In this document: positions 49,222-60,117 of the stretch, in pieces
Layout of the letters: every line of letters starts with the position of its first letter
Numbering within the stretch: position 1 is the stretch's first letter
Origin: Halichondria panicea
Taxonomy: Eukaryota; Porifera; Demospongiae; Suberitida; Halichondriidae
DNA: 64,000 bases
Assembly (NCBI RefSeq): GCF_963675165.1
Contig: NC_087393.1
Coordinates: 1,327,002 to 1,391,001 of the forward strand
Direction: 5' to 3'
Program-made: the position numbers and the translations under genes
Notes under the pieces: model-generated
What the model was told of the DNA's origin: nothing
Databases searched by the model: none
The model's input: only the letters and a program-made list of their open reading frames with translations

Positions 49222-51419
49222 TCATATTTCGAATATCCTTATTGAATTGCAGGTTAAAGATCCATCAGACTTAGCTAACTCACTATTTGGTATTTCAACA
49301 GTTGGACATTTCATTGTTTTCCACACTTCGTAACTTCTGGGGTATTCTTCTTTTGGTGGGTGGAGGACAACACCATTAACAAACAGACAGTTTGCACCAT
49401 TGTCATCAGGAAAAATTAACTGTTTGTACTTGTGAGCACCAAATGACTCCATATCCTTCCATGCTTGTCTCCCAGCAGGACTATTGCTAATAGCAAGAAT
49501 GTCCACACCTGCCAATGAACACACAGATTTTAAGTGTAGTGTGCCCTTTGGTACCTTCACTCCAGTTACAGGCCAGCCAGAGAACACTTTCGACAGATAC
49601 TCAATCCCTGCCTGTTGTATATAAAGCATAAAATGTGTACAATGACAAGTGTGTACATGTGGTGGTATGAGTAATTATGGAGAGATAATTATAATAAACA
49701 ATGCAACACTGAGTTCATGACATCATAGTGATCACACTGTGAGCATTGCCGAAAATGTATTGAAAAATATAAGTAATGTTAATTAAATACTAAATGCTAT
49801 ACACTATAGAAACCAAAGGAGTAATATACATGCACTATACAGTGCGTATAGTATAGTAAGTATGTGTATGACTGAGCTGTCTAGCAAAGCAACTCAGGAG
49901 CGATAAAACTAAACCAGACACCAGACTAGAGGCATGCTGAACGAAGTTTTAGTAGTGCATGAGACACGCACTGTGGACGCTGGAATTACAAATATGGCTG
50001 GTATAATTATGTTCTGGGGATAAGCAAAAGAAAACAATTTCTAGCTTTCTAGCTTAAGTGGTTTTTTCCAATGTTCCTGGTACGGGGTCCTTTCAGCTGT
50101 AAACATGTACCTAAAAAAAAGCCGTGTGTAGCTAGCTAGCCATGCAGCCTACGTGCAAGTTCAACTTCTTAGCTTTTGCTCGACAACGAAGCTAAACTTA
50201 TTTTCACATAATTACGGTGCAAAAGTTATAAGGGGGTGGGATGACCGTGAATGATTTTCAGGGATATAGAAGCATGTGTAGACTACAATGTAGAAGTTGT
50301 AATAAGTATAATCAAGGGCATATAAAAGAAGAGAGGGCATGCAACTCCTATATGAGCAGAGTTCAAACGTGGGCGGATGAATGTGCACGACTGGGCATGA
50401 AATGCTAAAAATAGAAATTTCTATTTTTAGCACTTCATGCAAATGCACACATTCCTCCGCCCATGTTTAAACTCTGCTAGCTACGTGTACTGATAGTGGA
50501 GTTGCATGCCCTCTCTTCTTTTATACGCCCTTGGTATAATACATTTCCTGTCAATGAATAATAAAAGGTCAGAGTTCACACGGGCAGTACCGGTACATGC
50601 GATATGCAAGTCGAGAAAGAAGCTTTATTTTGCAAATCCATGAATCAAAATCCGAGAGAACGTGGCTAGAAGCCTGTAGAAACTGTTAGGTTTGGTTGCA
50701 ACCGCTGAACAGTTACAGCTGGAACAAACACACACACACACACAGCTAGCTTTTACCGTATTCCTTGTGTGGCTACGCCTGCGCCTCGAGGCATAATAAT
50801 TCTAGAAGATGTCAAAATACGGTCCGGTTTCAGCTTTATGATAACAACACCATAACTAATAAAAAGGCTGTCATGACAGTGAAATTTAAAATAACAACTG
50901 TTGTCTTACCTCATTGGTTCGTTCACTCAATCCAATAAAAAATTCTCTACCCGTGAACAGAACATCTCCACCGTCCAAGAAAGCACCAGGCTTTTTCATC
51001 TCAACTATATCAAGGTTCATACTTTCGAGTACCTTTCTCATTGGTTCAATCTCTCCAGCACGAGATGGAGGTGCCATCTTGGTTAACAGAGCCACGCCAT
51101 TCAGTATCACAGCAGGCTCTTCCACGTACACCTGATCTGGGAATCTATCATCAGCAGGGACTTCTACAATGGTAGGTATCAACTTTCGAAGTTCAGAAAC
51201 ATAGATGGAATGCTCTTGTTTAGCTTTCTCGATGACGATTGCTTTATCAGGTTGATCAATTCGAAGGGAGTTTTTAACAAAGTTTTCATTGATGCTTTCA
51301 GGGCTGCCAACTATGGCTCTTTGGAAGTGGAAATAATCTGCCACACTGTGAGAACTTCTACCTTTGATTGTGACCATCCAACGGGACCCTCTTTTTAGGA
51401 GTGGAAATAGAACGCTCAT
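49222..51419 (-). CDS. DDAH: Dimethylarginine dimethylaminohydrolase
   Basis: Two exons on the minus strand, 50910-51419 and 49222-49611, phase 0, 299 aa. The enzyme hydrolyses asymmetric dimethylarginine to citrulline and dimethylamine, which relieves inhibition of nitric oxide synthase. Family marks: DQVYVEEPAVILNGVALLT, FLDGGDVLFTGREFF, GLSERTNE, then GTLHLKSVCSLAG with the catalytic His (196), PDDNGANC, EEYPRS, and SLTCNSI with the catalytic Cys (291). Both catalytic residues are kept, so it is probably active. The N-terminus (MSVLFPLLKRGSRWM) is longer than in vertebrates; a second ATG 14 codons on (MVTIKGRSSH) is equally plausible. No signal peptide. The 1.3-kb intron contains the family F MITE and another dispersed repeat. 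Confidence 0.95.
50313..50533. mobile_element. Foldback MITE, family F, 221 bp
   Basis: Sister of 42626-42836 with near-identical arms. A perfect 7-bp duplication GTATAAT flanks it (50306-50312, 50534-50540). It lies in the DDAH intron. Confidence 0.8.
50600..50795. repeat. Dispersed repeat with AAGCTTTATTTTGCAAATCC
   Basis: The same order of blocks (aagctttattttgcaaatcc, ctagaagcctgtagaaact, a CA tract, ctcgaggcataat) is found at about 6250-6415 and, in part, 15945-16085. Type unknown. Confidence 0.55.
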
Positions 51420-51762
51420 TTTTCCCCAGTGCAGATTAGTTGCTGGCCAGATTCGCAAGAGCAAGAGCTATTGATTGCAAAAAGGTTGCTCTTTGACTTG
51501 AACTTTTGACATAGATAGTTTTTAACAACAAAAATGGTCATCATTACCCACTCTTTGAGTTTCCTGGATTTTGCATGCAGCAAAATTGCAAGCAATCCCT
51601 GATCTTCATCACAATTATAAAAAGGCGGCCGAGAAGTGCAATACCCTAGCTCAACCAATAATAAATACATCAGTGTTTGAAATTCCTGCAAACCAACAAA
51701 GGCTTCGATCATCCCTCCACTTTGTCAGCTCTAAACCCATAATATAAATAATTATGTTATGG

Positions 51763-52135
51763 GTGAAGCCAAAGTTTTCGAAGCAATTGACCCAACTAGA
51801 TAAGTCCTGCGGATCAGATGGAATACCCGGGCGACTCCTCCTAGAGGGTGCTGCTCAACTATCTTCACCACTAGCAATACTATTTAACATGTCCATCCAA
51901 CAGAACACCTTACCCTTCGACTGGAAAACTTCGAACCCATGATCACCCCTCTCCACAAGAAAGGACATCAAAAACTCACCTATACTACATGCAACTACAG
52001 AACCAATCAGTTTAACATCATTTGCTGTCAAAACACTCGAAAGAAATATTCACACAAGGCTATGCAACTATATCTACTGGACAACAATACTTTATCACCA
52101 ATCCAACATGGCTTCAGACCTCAGAGCAATCTATA
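51763..52135 (+). pseudogene. Non-LTR retrotransposon reverse transcriptase fragment
   Basis: Frames read SCGSDGIPGRLL, SPLAILFNMS, LPFDWKTSNP, then in another frame MITPLHKKGHQK and later LSPIQHGFRPQSN. These are the ordered motifs of LINE-type reverse transcriptases (K-S-x-G-x-D-G-I-P; P-x-x-W-K; HKKG; QHGFR). At least one frameshift (near 51938) breaks it and the catalytic Y/F-x-D-D region is absent. It lies between DDAH and the short death-fold gene. It is a dead fragment. Confidence 0.75.
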
Positions 52136-52552
52136 CTACCGGTATATACCGTAGTTCCCTACTATAAATATACACTCAAATGGGATCTAATAGTAAATAC
52201 CAACATCACTCAAATCAGTGTGCCCTCAGGTAAGGGAGTTATGAGGAATGTGATCAAGGCGGGGAAATTATGCCCACCTATAGTTGTTTGACATACAGAG
52301 GCCAAGTGGGGTATCCTTAAAATGGTTACAAAAACAATTAATGGTATAATTTTCACAGCCTGTTGAATATCTCTATGCATATATACTGTTGCCTCTGATG
52401 TAGACACTGATTTGAACTGAGTTGCCTATACAACTAAAACTATATAAAGCTATAAAACGCTTGTGGAGTGGGGAACAATGGACTGTGTGTGAACAATGAG
52501 CATGCAGCTTGCTTGTTTATTTTCTCGATACATGATGTTGAAAAGGAAATCA
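52136..52552. other. Gap without recognised feature
   Basis: I see no exon, inverted repeat or tandem array here beyond the tail of the retrotransposon fragment. The polyadenylation region of the next minus-strand gene should lie at its right end. Confidence 0.4.
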
Positions 52553-53898
52553 TTACAAGATCTTCATGGGTACCATCTCACTTTCTCCTTCGCTTGGCCG
52601 TCGCTCTTCTTCTGCCAAAACAAGGAGAATAAAATGTGACCTGTCGCACATCCTTATACACATCATTGCTACTATTGATGTACTTATCCTCACCTATACT
52701 ATGTTCCTTTTCCTGCGGTGGGCGCCATGCACCTGAGGAAAAAGAGTTTTTAGCTGTAATCATCAGTCTGAGAATAGGGCTTGGCAAATTATGCTAACAT
52801 AATTTTTGGAATAATAGGGAGACTTCTAGCAACAAGCATAATTGAGAATAGTAGAGCACTTAATTAGCATAATTTGACCCTTAGGTGGACGTAGCTATAG
52901 ATAGACATCTATATTACTGTACTGTAAGCACTCTAGGCAGGCAGGGAGAAGAATATTTTTTTCGGCACAGAGGATTATATTTCACTTTCTGTAATGCTAC
53001 CTCAGGTATATAGCCCGTTTGGTCCTGGGCCGATTTTTTTTTATAGAACAAAGTTGAAAAATACTAGCTAGAGACAACGAGGCTGGGAACGAGGCTACCT
53101 CAGGTATAGAATAAATTGTTGTCTTTAAACTGGAATAATAGGCTGACTTTTTGACAAAAAGAATAATAGAAAGCATAATTTGCCAAGGTCTATCTGAGAG
53201 TATAAACACTTGAAGGATGCATGGCAATGAATTGTTCTTTTCATGTGAAACATATTGTACTCACCCTGGATCTTGATTTCCCTTGTAGGGTCAAAGCTAT
53301 CCAGACAGTATTTTATGACCCTCTTGCATCCAGCATCGCTTAACCATTCACGAAGATTGTCAAGATTGTCAGGTTCAACTTCCAATTGCTTCTCTGCCAC
53401 TTCAAAGAACTCAAGCAAACGTAGAGTGTAGTCCTTGTTGTGTAATGGCTTTGATAGAGTGTTGAGAGTTGTGCGAGGCTTAAAAGTATCTCCTGCTGTA
53501 TTGATAATCCTGGTTGCTGCACCTTCATCGTTTGCAATACTAGCCACAATTTTCAGAAGCATTGCACGAAGGTGAACCATTGGTGTAAGTGATTCGGGCA
53601 CGAAGTACGCTTCAGTAACATATTCTTGCAGGTTTGCAAGCCAATCAGTAGGGCACACTTGGGTCTCATTTAAAACATACCAAAACCTTGCAAGACCTCC
53701 TTCTTTATCTTTGAGAGTTTCAAAGTAGATTCGACTGATGAGATTCTCACCGTTCAGTACTTGTTTAGGTGCATTTGGTGGTAGAATAGGAGCCAGCAAA
53801 AAGCACACTCGATCATAGTTTAGAGACTTAGGTGGAATTTCTTGACTGATATCTTCGATAAGTTGTAACAATTTTTTGCTTTTTATAGATGACGCCAT
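52553..53898 (-). CDS. Free-standing copy of the NLR N-terminal module
   Basis: Exons on the minus strand: 53265-53898, 52694-52732, 52553-52611; GT-AG, phase 1 throughout; 243 aa from MASSIKSKK. The first ~205 residues align without large gaps with residues 1-200 of the NLR at 55547-59859: LQEYV (90 vs 83), LRAMLLKIVASI vs LRELLSTIAVSM (110 vs 104), NLDNLREWLSDAG vs DLEELRELLLERG, and SFDPTRE vs SFCPSRP. In both genes exon 1 ends right after this module in phase 1. It looks all-helical and DED-like (VCFLLAPILPP), a weak call. The protein then ends in a short charged tail and has no NACHT or LRR. It may be a decoy, adaptor or regulator of the NLR; that is inference. Confidence 0.8.
53011..53097. 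mobile_element. Short TAGCC-ended insertion
   Basis: An 87-bp stretch starting tagcccgttt and ending acgaggcta is flanked by an 11-bp direct repeat cctcaggtata (53000-53010, 53098-53108). The ends resemble the element at 21030-22131. It is intronic in the short NLR paralogue. Confidence 0.45.
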
Positions 53899-55097
53899 TT
53901 GATTTGGACTTAGCTGTAAGTACAAATACATTCATGATTATTAACGACTGCATAGGCATAGAATTTTATGGTGCCATGCCCATAATTATTCAACATCTAG
54001 ACTATGGGGTGCCGTTTGTGTCAAAATCCAAAAAGAGTCGATGTTATGAAATAGAGTTGACGTTATAAAAAAATCTATGTTTTAATTAGGAGTCGATGTT
54101 ATAAATAAGTCGATGTGTTTACCATAACATTAGAGTAGGCCTATTCTGTGTTTTGTAGTAAGTCGACCTTTACTAATACGATTTAATAACAGTAAAACTG
54201 GAGAGTGTAGGAAGCTGGAGCCGAGGTGTGCTGCACAGAACAGACTGGAGAAACCCAATGAGTGACCTTAATGAACTAAGGTCAGCCTGCCCTGTGCAGC
54301 ACCACTCTCCAGTTTACCGTTAAATTGAACTTAAATCGTATTAGTAAAGGTGGACTTACTAACAAAACACAGAATACCAGATAAATTGTTATGGTAAACA
54401 TTTGACTCCCTTGTAACGTCGACTCCATTTCATAACATCGACTATTTTTATAACATTGACTCCGACTGGACTGTGTAAACATTGACTGATTTTAGAATTG
54501 CATGAACTAGTAATTTTGACACAAACAGCACCCCTTTTTAAAACATCAACCTTTATAACATCGACTCTTTTTATAATGTCGACTCCATTTCATAAGATCG
54601 ACTCTTATTGGATTTTGACACACCCATATCGATTTATATCAGATAGATCTACAGATACTGAGATAATTATATAACTATAGCTTTCAACTGATGCTTCATT
54701 TCAATAGCTTATAATACATAGACTGTACTATTATTTAAGACTCACATCACAGCAGACTCACCGTCCAGTTATTAAAAAAACTTGTTGGCTGTTGGCGCTT
54801 GGCCGAGCTGTGGTTTTCACTACCCCAAATGAATGTGGTCTAATCTCTAGATCTATGTTAATTTCCCAGCACTGCACTAAGTGCAGCATGGGGAAAGATC
54901 TATGTCATGAATAATGATGTATAGTTCTCATCACCTATGTACACGCATGAGCTGTTCATGTTGTTGTCTCTATATGATATACTAAAAGTGTCGAGCTTCT
55001 GCCATTCCTTGAGAGTCAGACTTGAGAGAGCAATTGGAAGCTATATATATACATGTATAGTATAGGTGAGAACAACCACACAGCATAACAAGATAGT
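53899..55097. other. Gap between the short paralogue and the NLR gene
   Basis: Most of it is one inverted-repeat element (54006-54625). The rest holds no exon I can support. Confidence 0.45.
54006..54625. mobile_element. Non-autonomous element with GTCGATGTTAT motifs
   Basis: The left end (ggtgccgtttgtgtcaaaat) and the reverse complement of the right end (gggtgtgtcaaaatccaata) share ~70 bp. A second inverted pair with 'tactaatacgattta' lies inside. The motif gagtcgatgttat repeats many times near both ends. Confidence 0.6.
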
Positions 55098-55337
55098 ATG
55101 ATCACCAAATCAAATGCACTGAACAAGTCTGGCAAATGGGTGACTGTTGGTTGGATCAGTTTTAGCCAGCTGAGCCAGCTCGATTGGGTGGGACTGTCAA
55201 CTCATAGACTGCATGTGCTGCCTCAGTACCTGCTATACGATGTGTTCTTTTCTCCCTGTAGCACTGGTCATGGTGCTATATACTCCGTGACTAATTCTGG
55301 TGTTCGAGTATACCACAATGACGGTCATGCACGTTAA
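55098..55337 (+). pseudogene. Fragment resembling purple acid phosphatase exon 2
   Basis: The open frame starts MITKSNALNKSGKWVTVGW and contains SQLDWVGL. It parallels phosphatase exon 2 (62443-62618: ALNRSGDWLTVYW, SSLDWVGL), also at the DNA level (ctcgattgggt). It lies on the opposite strand from the phosphatase and lacks all metal-binding regions. The following residues (STGHGAIYSV) do not match. It could be a small gene of its own, but an inverted partial duplicate is more likely. Confidence 0.45.
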
Positions 55338-55546
55338 ACAACTTTTGTGTACACGCATGTCCATACATGCTCTTTTGTTATAAAAATTATTAAAATTGTG
55401 TTTGTACAAAAACTAGTGTGGGATGGGGATGTAATGTAAAATTAGTGTGTGTAGTGTAGTGTAAAATAGAGCAGTGTGAATGAGTTATCTTAACAGCTAG
55501 TAATTCGGATACGCTACAGTTAGAGTATGCAATACGTTATTAAGAG

Positions 55547-58500
55547 CTAAACAGCAACCCTTAGGTCACATCTTTCAGTAAGTTGAGGTGTGCGGTTGAC
55601 GACAGCAGATCGTATTGCAATCTTGCCCACATCCGTCATGTCATGGTTGTAGTAGATTCTGCAAGGAATATATCAAGTCAATAATTTTTCATACTACCGT
55701 AAAGCACCTTAATTTTCAAGGCGCTTAATTTTTGCTGTTTTTGTGTTTTGAGGGTTAGCAATATCCTTCACAAACCAAAATAGCACGAAATTCATTCAAT
55801 GGAATGTTTTTAGAGGCACTTAAAAAGTGCCTAGAAAATTTCGTGCTATATAGTATTATAATCCTGGAACTTATAATTATAGCGATAATATTAATTCAAA
55901 CTGACCTCATTTGCACAAGAGTGTCTGTAAACTCCAGGTAGCTAGCCAAGGCAAGAGCACCACTATCCCCTATCACATTCTCCACAAGACTGTGCATGAG
56001 GTATCCTTTAAAAGTTAAATCTTCATAAATCTTAATATCATGCACCTCACGGTCTTGAGAGATGTGGCTTTCCTAAGGCCTGGAAGCATGTCAATGACCC
56101 CCTTATCTCCAAGTTTGTTTTGATAAAGCCTGCATAATTATGAAAGGATGAAATCATAATAGGGCACGTAAAATCTATAGTTATTGTGGTAGAATATAAA
56201 GCATTGCACACACTCACTCAACAGTCTCCAACTTTTGTAGAGTTGCAAAAATCTCATTTAAATGAGCACCAGACTTTCCCGTCAAACTTGTCCCACGTAG
56301 ACTGGAGAAATGAGGTAGTAATTAGGTGCACACACAAGAACAATACAACAAACCCATACCCTAAAATTTTCAGCTCTGTGCACTTGAGCAAGCCCTGCTT
56401 CATTTCTCCTAGTCCTTTGTCGCTAATAGGATTGTAGCTGATACTGTGAAATAAGAGATTATTGGTAGGCAACAACATAGCCTTGTGGGACTACTTACTA
56501 GAATGTGTGAAGCTGAGGCAAGTTTTCCAAAATACTTGAAACGTGGCTTCCGGAGTCCATATCAAGATCATTCCGAGACACTCTGCACAAAAATCAACCA
56601 CACATGTTAACAAGCACGTACATGTACATACATTACATGACTGTACGTTACATCCATGTCAGTCGCCCACATAAAATTACTGTGATGTTACAAGTGATAC
56701 GTCACATAATTATATACACATACATGAATGTCTGCAGCTTGGTCATGTCCCTGATAACTGGAGCAAGGTACTGAAAACGTGCAGTCTCGAGCTTGTTCCC
56801 ATACAGCCTATAAAACAAATCATAAATATAGGTAATGACAAGTCTCCATACAAATCAAAGAATCAAGGAATAAAATGTTTAGGTGTATATACATTGTAGC
56901 ATGTGCATGCATAAAACACATCTGTGCCAATTATACCACTAGCTGGTCCCATTATTAATCAGTGCATGATCAGTCACCACACCACCACACGGTCACATAC
57001 ATAGTGCAAGTACAATACAGACACACGTAAACATGAGATACCATAATTATGGGCTACTATTTTCTTAGCTAAACAATGGTATTTACGAACAGAAAATAAC
57101 TATAAATGGGTGGAAAATAGCATTAACATAATTACGTATCTGTCCCTTAATTACTAACCTCAGCTCTTTGAGGTTTGGCAGCCTCTGGAGTAGCTTGGTA
57201 AGTGCTGGTGCTCCTTCAGTTCCCACTGCTCGGTCAATCCTCGCTCTGAGTCTGTGGGACAAACATGATTGTCGCACAGTTAAGTTGCGGAGTTACATAA
57301 GCAGCCATGCAATCAATCACAAAGCAAACGTACAAAGAATCTAAGCAAAGGTATATAGCCTTAGCTACATAAGTAATGTACAGTGTTTTAATTACCTGAG
57401 TAGGTGTACTGCCTCCAGAGTATTTTCCAGCTGGTCCACGAGAGCTCCGATGCCCTCAGGCCCGATGTGACAATAGCTGAGATCAATCTCATTAACTTCA
57501 CTGTGGGCACTAGAGGTAACATTTCCCACGGCAGCACAATCAGATGGGGTGAGCGAAATGTCGTTGACATCCATTCGTCCGTGCAGCTGAGTGACAAGAT
57601 CGACACAGGCGGCAACATTTTTCGACTCGAAGGCACAGTGAACCATGTTGAGGGACGCAATCCGACGCTCGGAAGATACATTGCGATTGGAGATTTCATG
57701 GAAGGCTTTCGTAAAGAAGCTGGGTGAGGTCTTGACTCCAGGCTTTTGTGAAAGACCACAATAAAACTTCCAGACAACCCACATGTGATCCATGCCGCCC
57801 ATAGGTGATCTAATGACGTTTAATTGCTCAGACTGTTCACAAAAATAGAGCAAATGGCAAGCGGACAAAAACTCCTGCAGGGTGAGATGAAGGAAGCTAA
57901 ACGATTTTGTCGGGAGTGAACTGTCAGCGATGATACGATCAACGGTCAGTAATCCAAGGGAGTCAAATGCTTTTTTCCTGTAGTTGACTGGTAGCTTCAT
58001 ACTACCCATTTCGAGGATATCTTTGCCCGTGAAAATTTGCTTCTGATCTGCTGTGGCTTTGAATGCTAGCAAGCAGATGCTTTGAAAGATTGGTTTCTTC
58101 TCGTCTGGAATTTGAGAGAGTGCGTGAAGCTCTTCTTCATCATCCTCATCATCAGAATTACTTTTCCCACGGAGGAAAGAGCGGTAGAGGGTGTGCAGAG
58201 TGAACTTGTAGTAAAGATCGGTTTCTGCATCAGGAAGCTTTTGACCTACACTGAACAAGTAAACTACCATAGCAAGATGGAGAGGGAGATAGCACATTCG
58301 AGCGATGTTGGGATGCTTGTCCAAGTAATTCAGAAGGATTTTGGCTTTGTGTCGATTTTCTTTGAATGCATGCTCCACATATGCTGTGATTTCTTTCTGC
58401 AAAAAGCCAATGATCTCCACATGCTTGCTGAATCGCAAATCATTCCTAAGAGGAGCAGAGCCGGCAGGACGAGAAGCCATAACAATGCTGGCCTTTGGTA

Positions 58501-59859
58501 GCAATTGTCCAACAAGAAGCTTCTTAATCAAATTGGTGTTATCTTTCAAGTGGCCATACTCATCCAAACCATCTAAAAGCAGACAGACACCTTTCCCACC
58601 GGTTTTCGTCACTTCGTCAATCACAGAATACACAACACGGCTATTGGCACTATACTGTCCAAAAATATCTTCAAGGCTAACATCTTTCTTGCCAAGAAAT
58701 TGACGCAATCGAACCAGAACCAGAATTTGCATATCTTGCAAAATGTCACCATTTGCCCAATCTTTGCTGACTTTGGTGAGAAGAGTGGATTTACCACATG
58801 CAGGGCGACCTTCGATCAAAACTAGTGTTCTCCCTCGAGGTTTTGTTGAGGGCAGCTTTGGGAACACGTTTTCGTAGCAGGTGGGCATTTTTCTCGACAT
58901 GACATCGTCGACAGAGCCTCGGACGGTAGCTCGACTGAAATGGTCATTGCGTGGCATCGGATCAGACGTGATGAGTGCAAGGTTGATGTAATGAACCTTG
59001 GTAACGGGTGGCCACTGATCAATGGGAAATTCGGGCATAACCTGGTACGTTTCAATCAAGTTATCTCGATAGTGAACTGAAACAAAAAAGAAACATCATA
59101 AAAGCAAATAATTACATGTACTCACTGTCAATCAACGTACCACTTCCTGAATGCGTTAGAGGCTCAATGGCGACTTTCAACTCTGAAATAAAAATATATA
59201 CACAGTTGATTACAAGCACATTGCACGAGAAATTGTTACCTACCAACATCCATGACTGCTAGTGTGTACGGACGGCTTGGGCAGAAACTCCCCAGCTGAT
59301 TCTGAATAAGATCTTTTCTCCCCCTTTCTAGAAGTAGTTCCCGAAGCTCCTCCAGATCACTCCCATCTTGCTTAATTTTTCCATCTATTAGCAGTTTTTC
59401 GAACAGCTTCAACAATCTGCAATAGTTTGAACTGGCTTTGAAACGATCAGGGTTTGCCTTCAAGGTAGAAATAGCAAAGTGGTGGATAAACGGTTCTATC
59501 TCATCTTTTGATTTCATTGATACGGCAATTGTCGAAAGGAGCTCTCGCAGTTGTAGGCTTGGAAGGAGCTTGTTTGTTTCGTAAATCTTTCGACTATTGA
59601 CGTATTCTTGCAGTGCTTTGCATTGCTCATCCTTGCATATATCTTGCACAATGAATCGGATTAGAGAGACAGCAATCTGGTAGTACTCTGGGGAATGTAT
59701 TAGGAGGGATGAGAGTTCCACTAAGCTTTCAGAGCCAGTGCATTTTGGTAGCAATGCCCGAAATTGAAAACATACTCCAGCCAGAGAGTCATCAGAAGCA
59801 GCATCCTGGATCTCTTTCAGGAGGCCCAGCACGTCGTCTTGAGACCCAAGTGATCCCAT
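55547..59859 (-). CDS. NLR-type receptor: N-terminal death-fold-like module, NACHT, LRRs
   Basis: Exons on the minus strand: 59244-59859, 59141-59182, 57396-59076, 57159-57251, 56724-56807, 56499-56582, 56360-56443, 56218-56301, 56046-56129, 55906-55989, 55547-55658. All phases agree; 1015 aa. Residues 1-205 are the helical module shared with the gene at 52553-53898. The NACHT ATPase has Walker A GRPACGKST (309-317), Walker B LLLDGLDEY (385-393) and sensor SRPAG (421-425). From about residue 780 each LRR is one exon; six are exactly 84 bp in phase 2, coding 28-residue ribonuclease-inhibitor-like repeats. Animal NLRs sense microbial or stress signals in the cytosol and oligomerise; the ligand here is unknown. 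The start codon lies only 258 bp from the phosphatase stop, so the promoter is short. A diverged MITE sits in the last intron. Confidence 0.95.
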
Positions 59860-60014
59860 AGCTATATATATAGATTACTGAATTTCTTAGTGAAGATCCA
59901 ATGAATGCAACTTCTACTATTTCTACTGATGACCTTTTGTCTGGGTCTAACTCAATTTTCAGTTTCTCAACTAGATTCATTACTGCATGCCTTCAGTTGT
60001 GGTACACACCAAAA

Positions 60015-60095
60015 ATACACATGCATGTACAAAATACACATGCACCATACATGTACAAAAATACACATGCACCATACATGTACATGTACTGTGCA
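60015..60095. repeat. Short tandem repeat upstream of the NLR
   Basis: Units of 'aaaatacacatgcaccatac' and 'atgtac' repeat about three times in the 258-bp gap between the phosphatase stop and the NLR start, so it lies in the presumed NLR promoter. Confidence 0.65.
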
Positions 60096-60117
60096 GCAAA
60101 TCTATAACAAAAACAAA

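Noticed and set aside
51416-51712. 98-residue minus-strand frame upstream of DDAH
   Set aside because: It is in a different frame from DDAH, has no recognisable domain and does not splice into it in phase.
57404-58703. Plus-strand frames of 107-139 residues opposite the NLR
   Set aside because: They are antisense shadows of the NACHT exon, which has Walker motifs and phase-consistent splicing on the minus strand.
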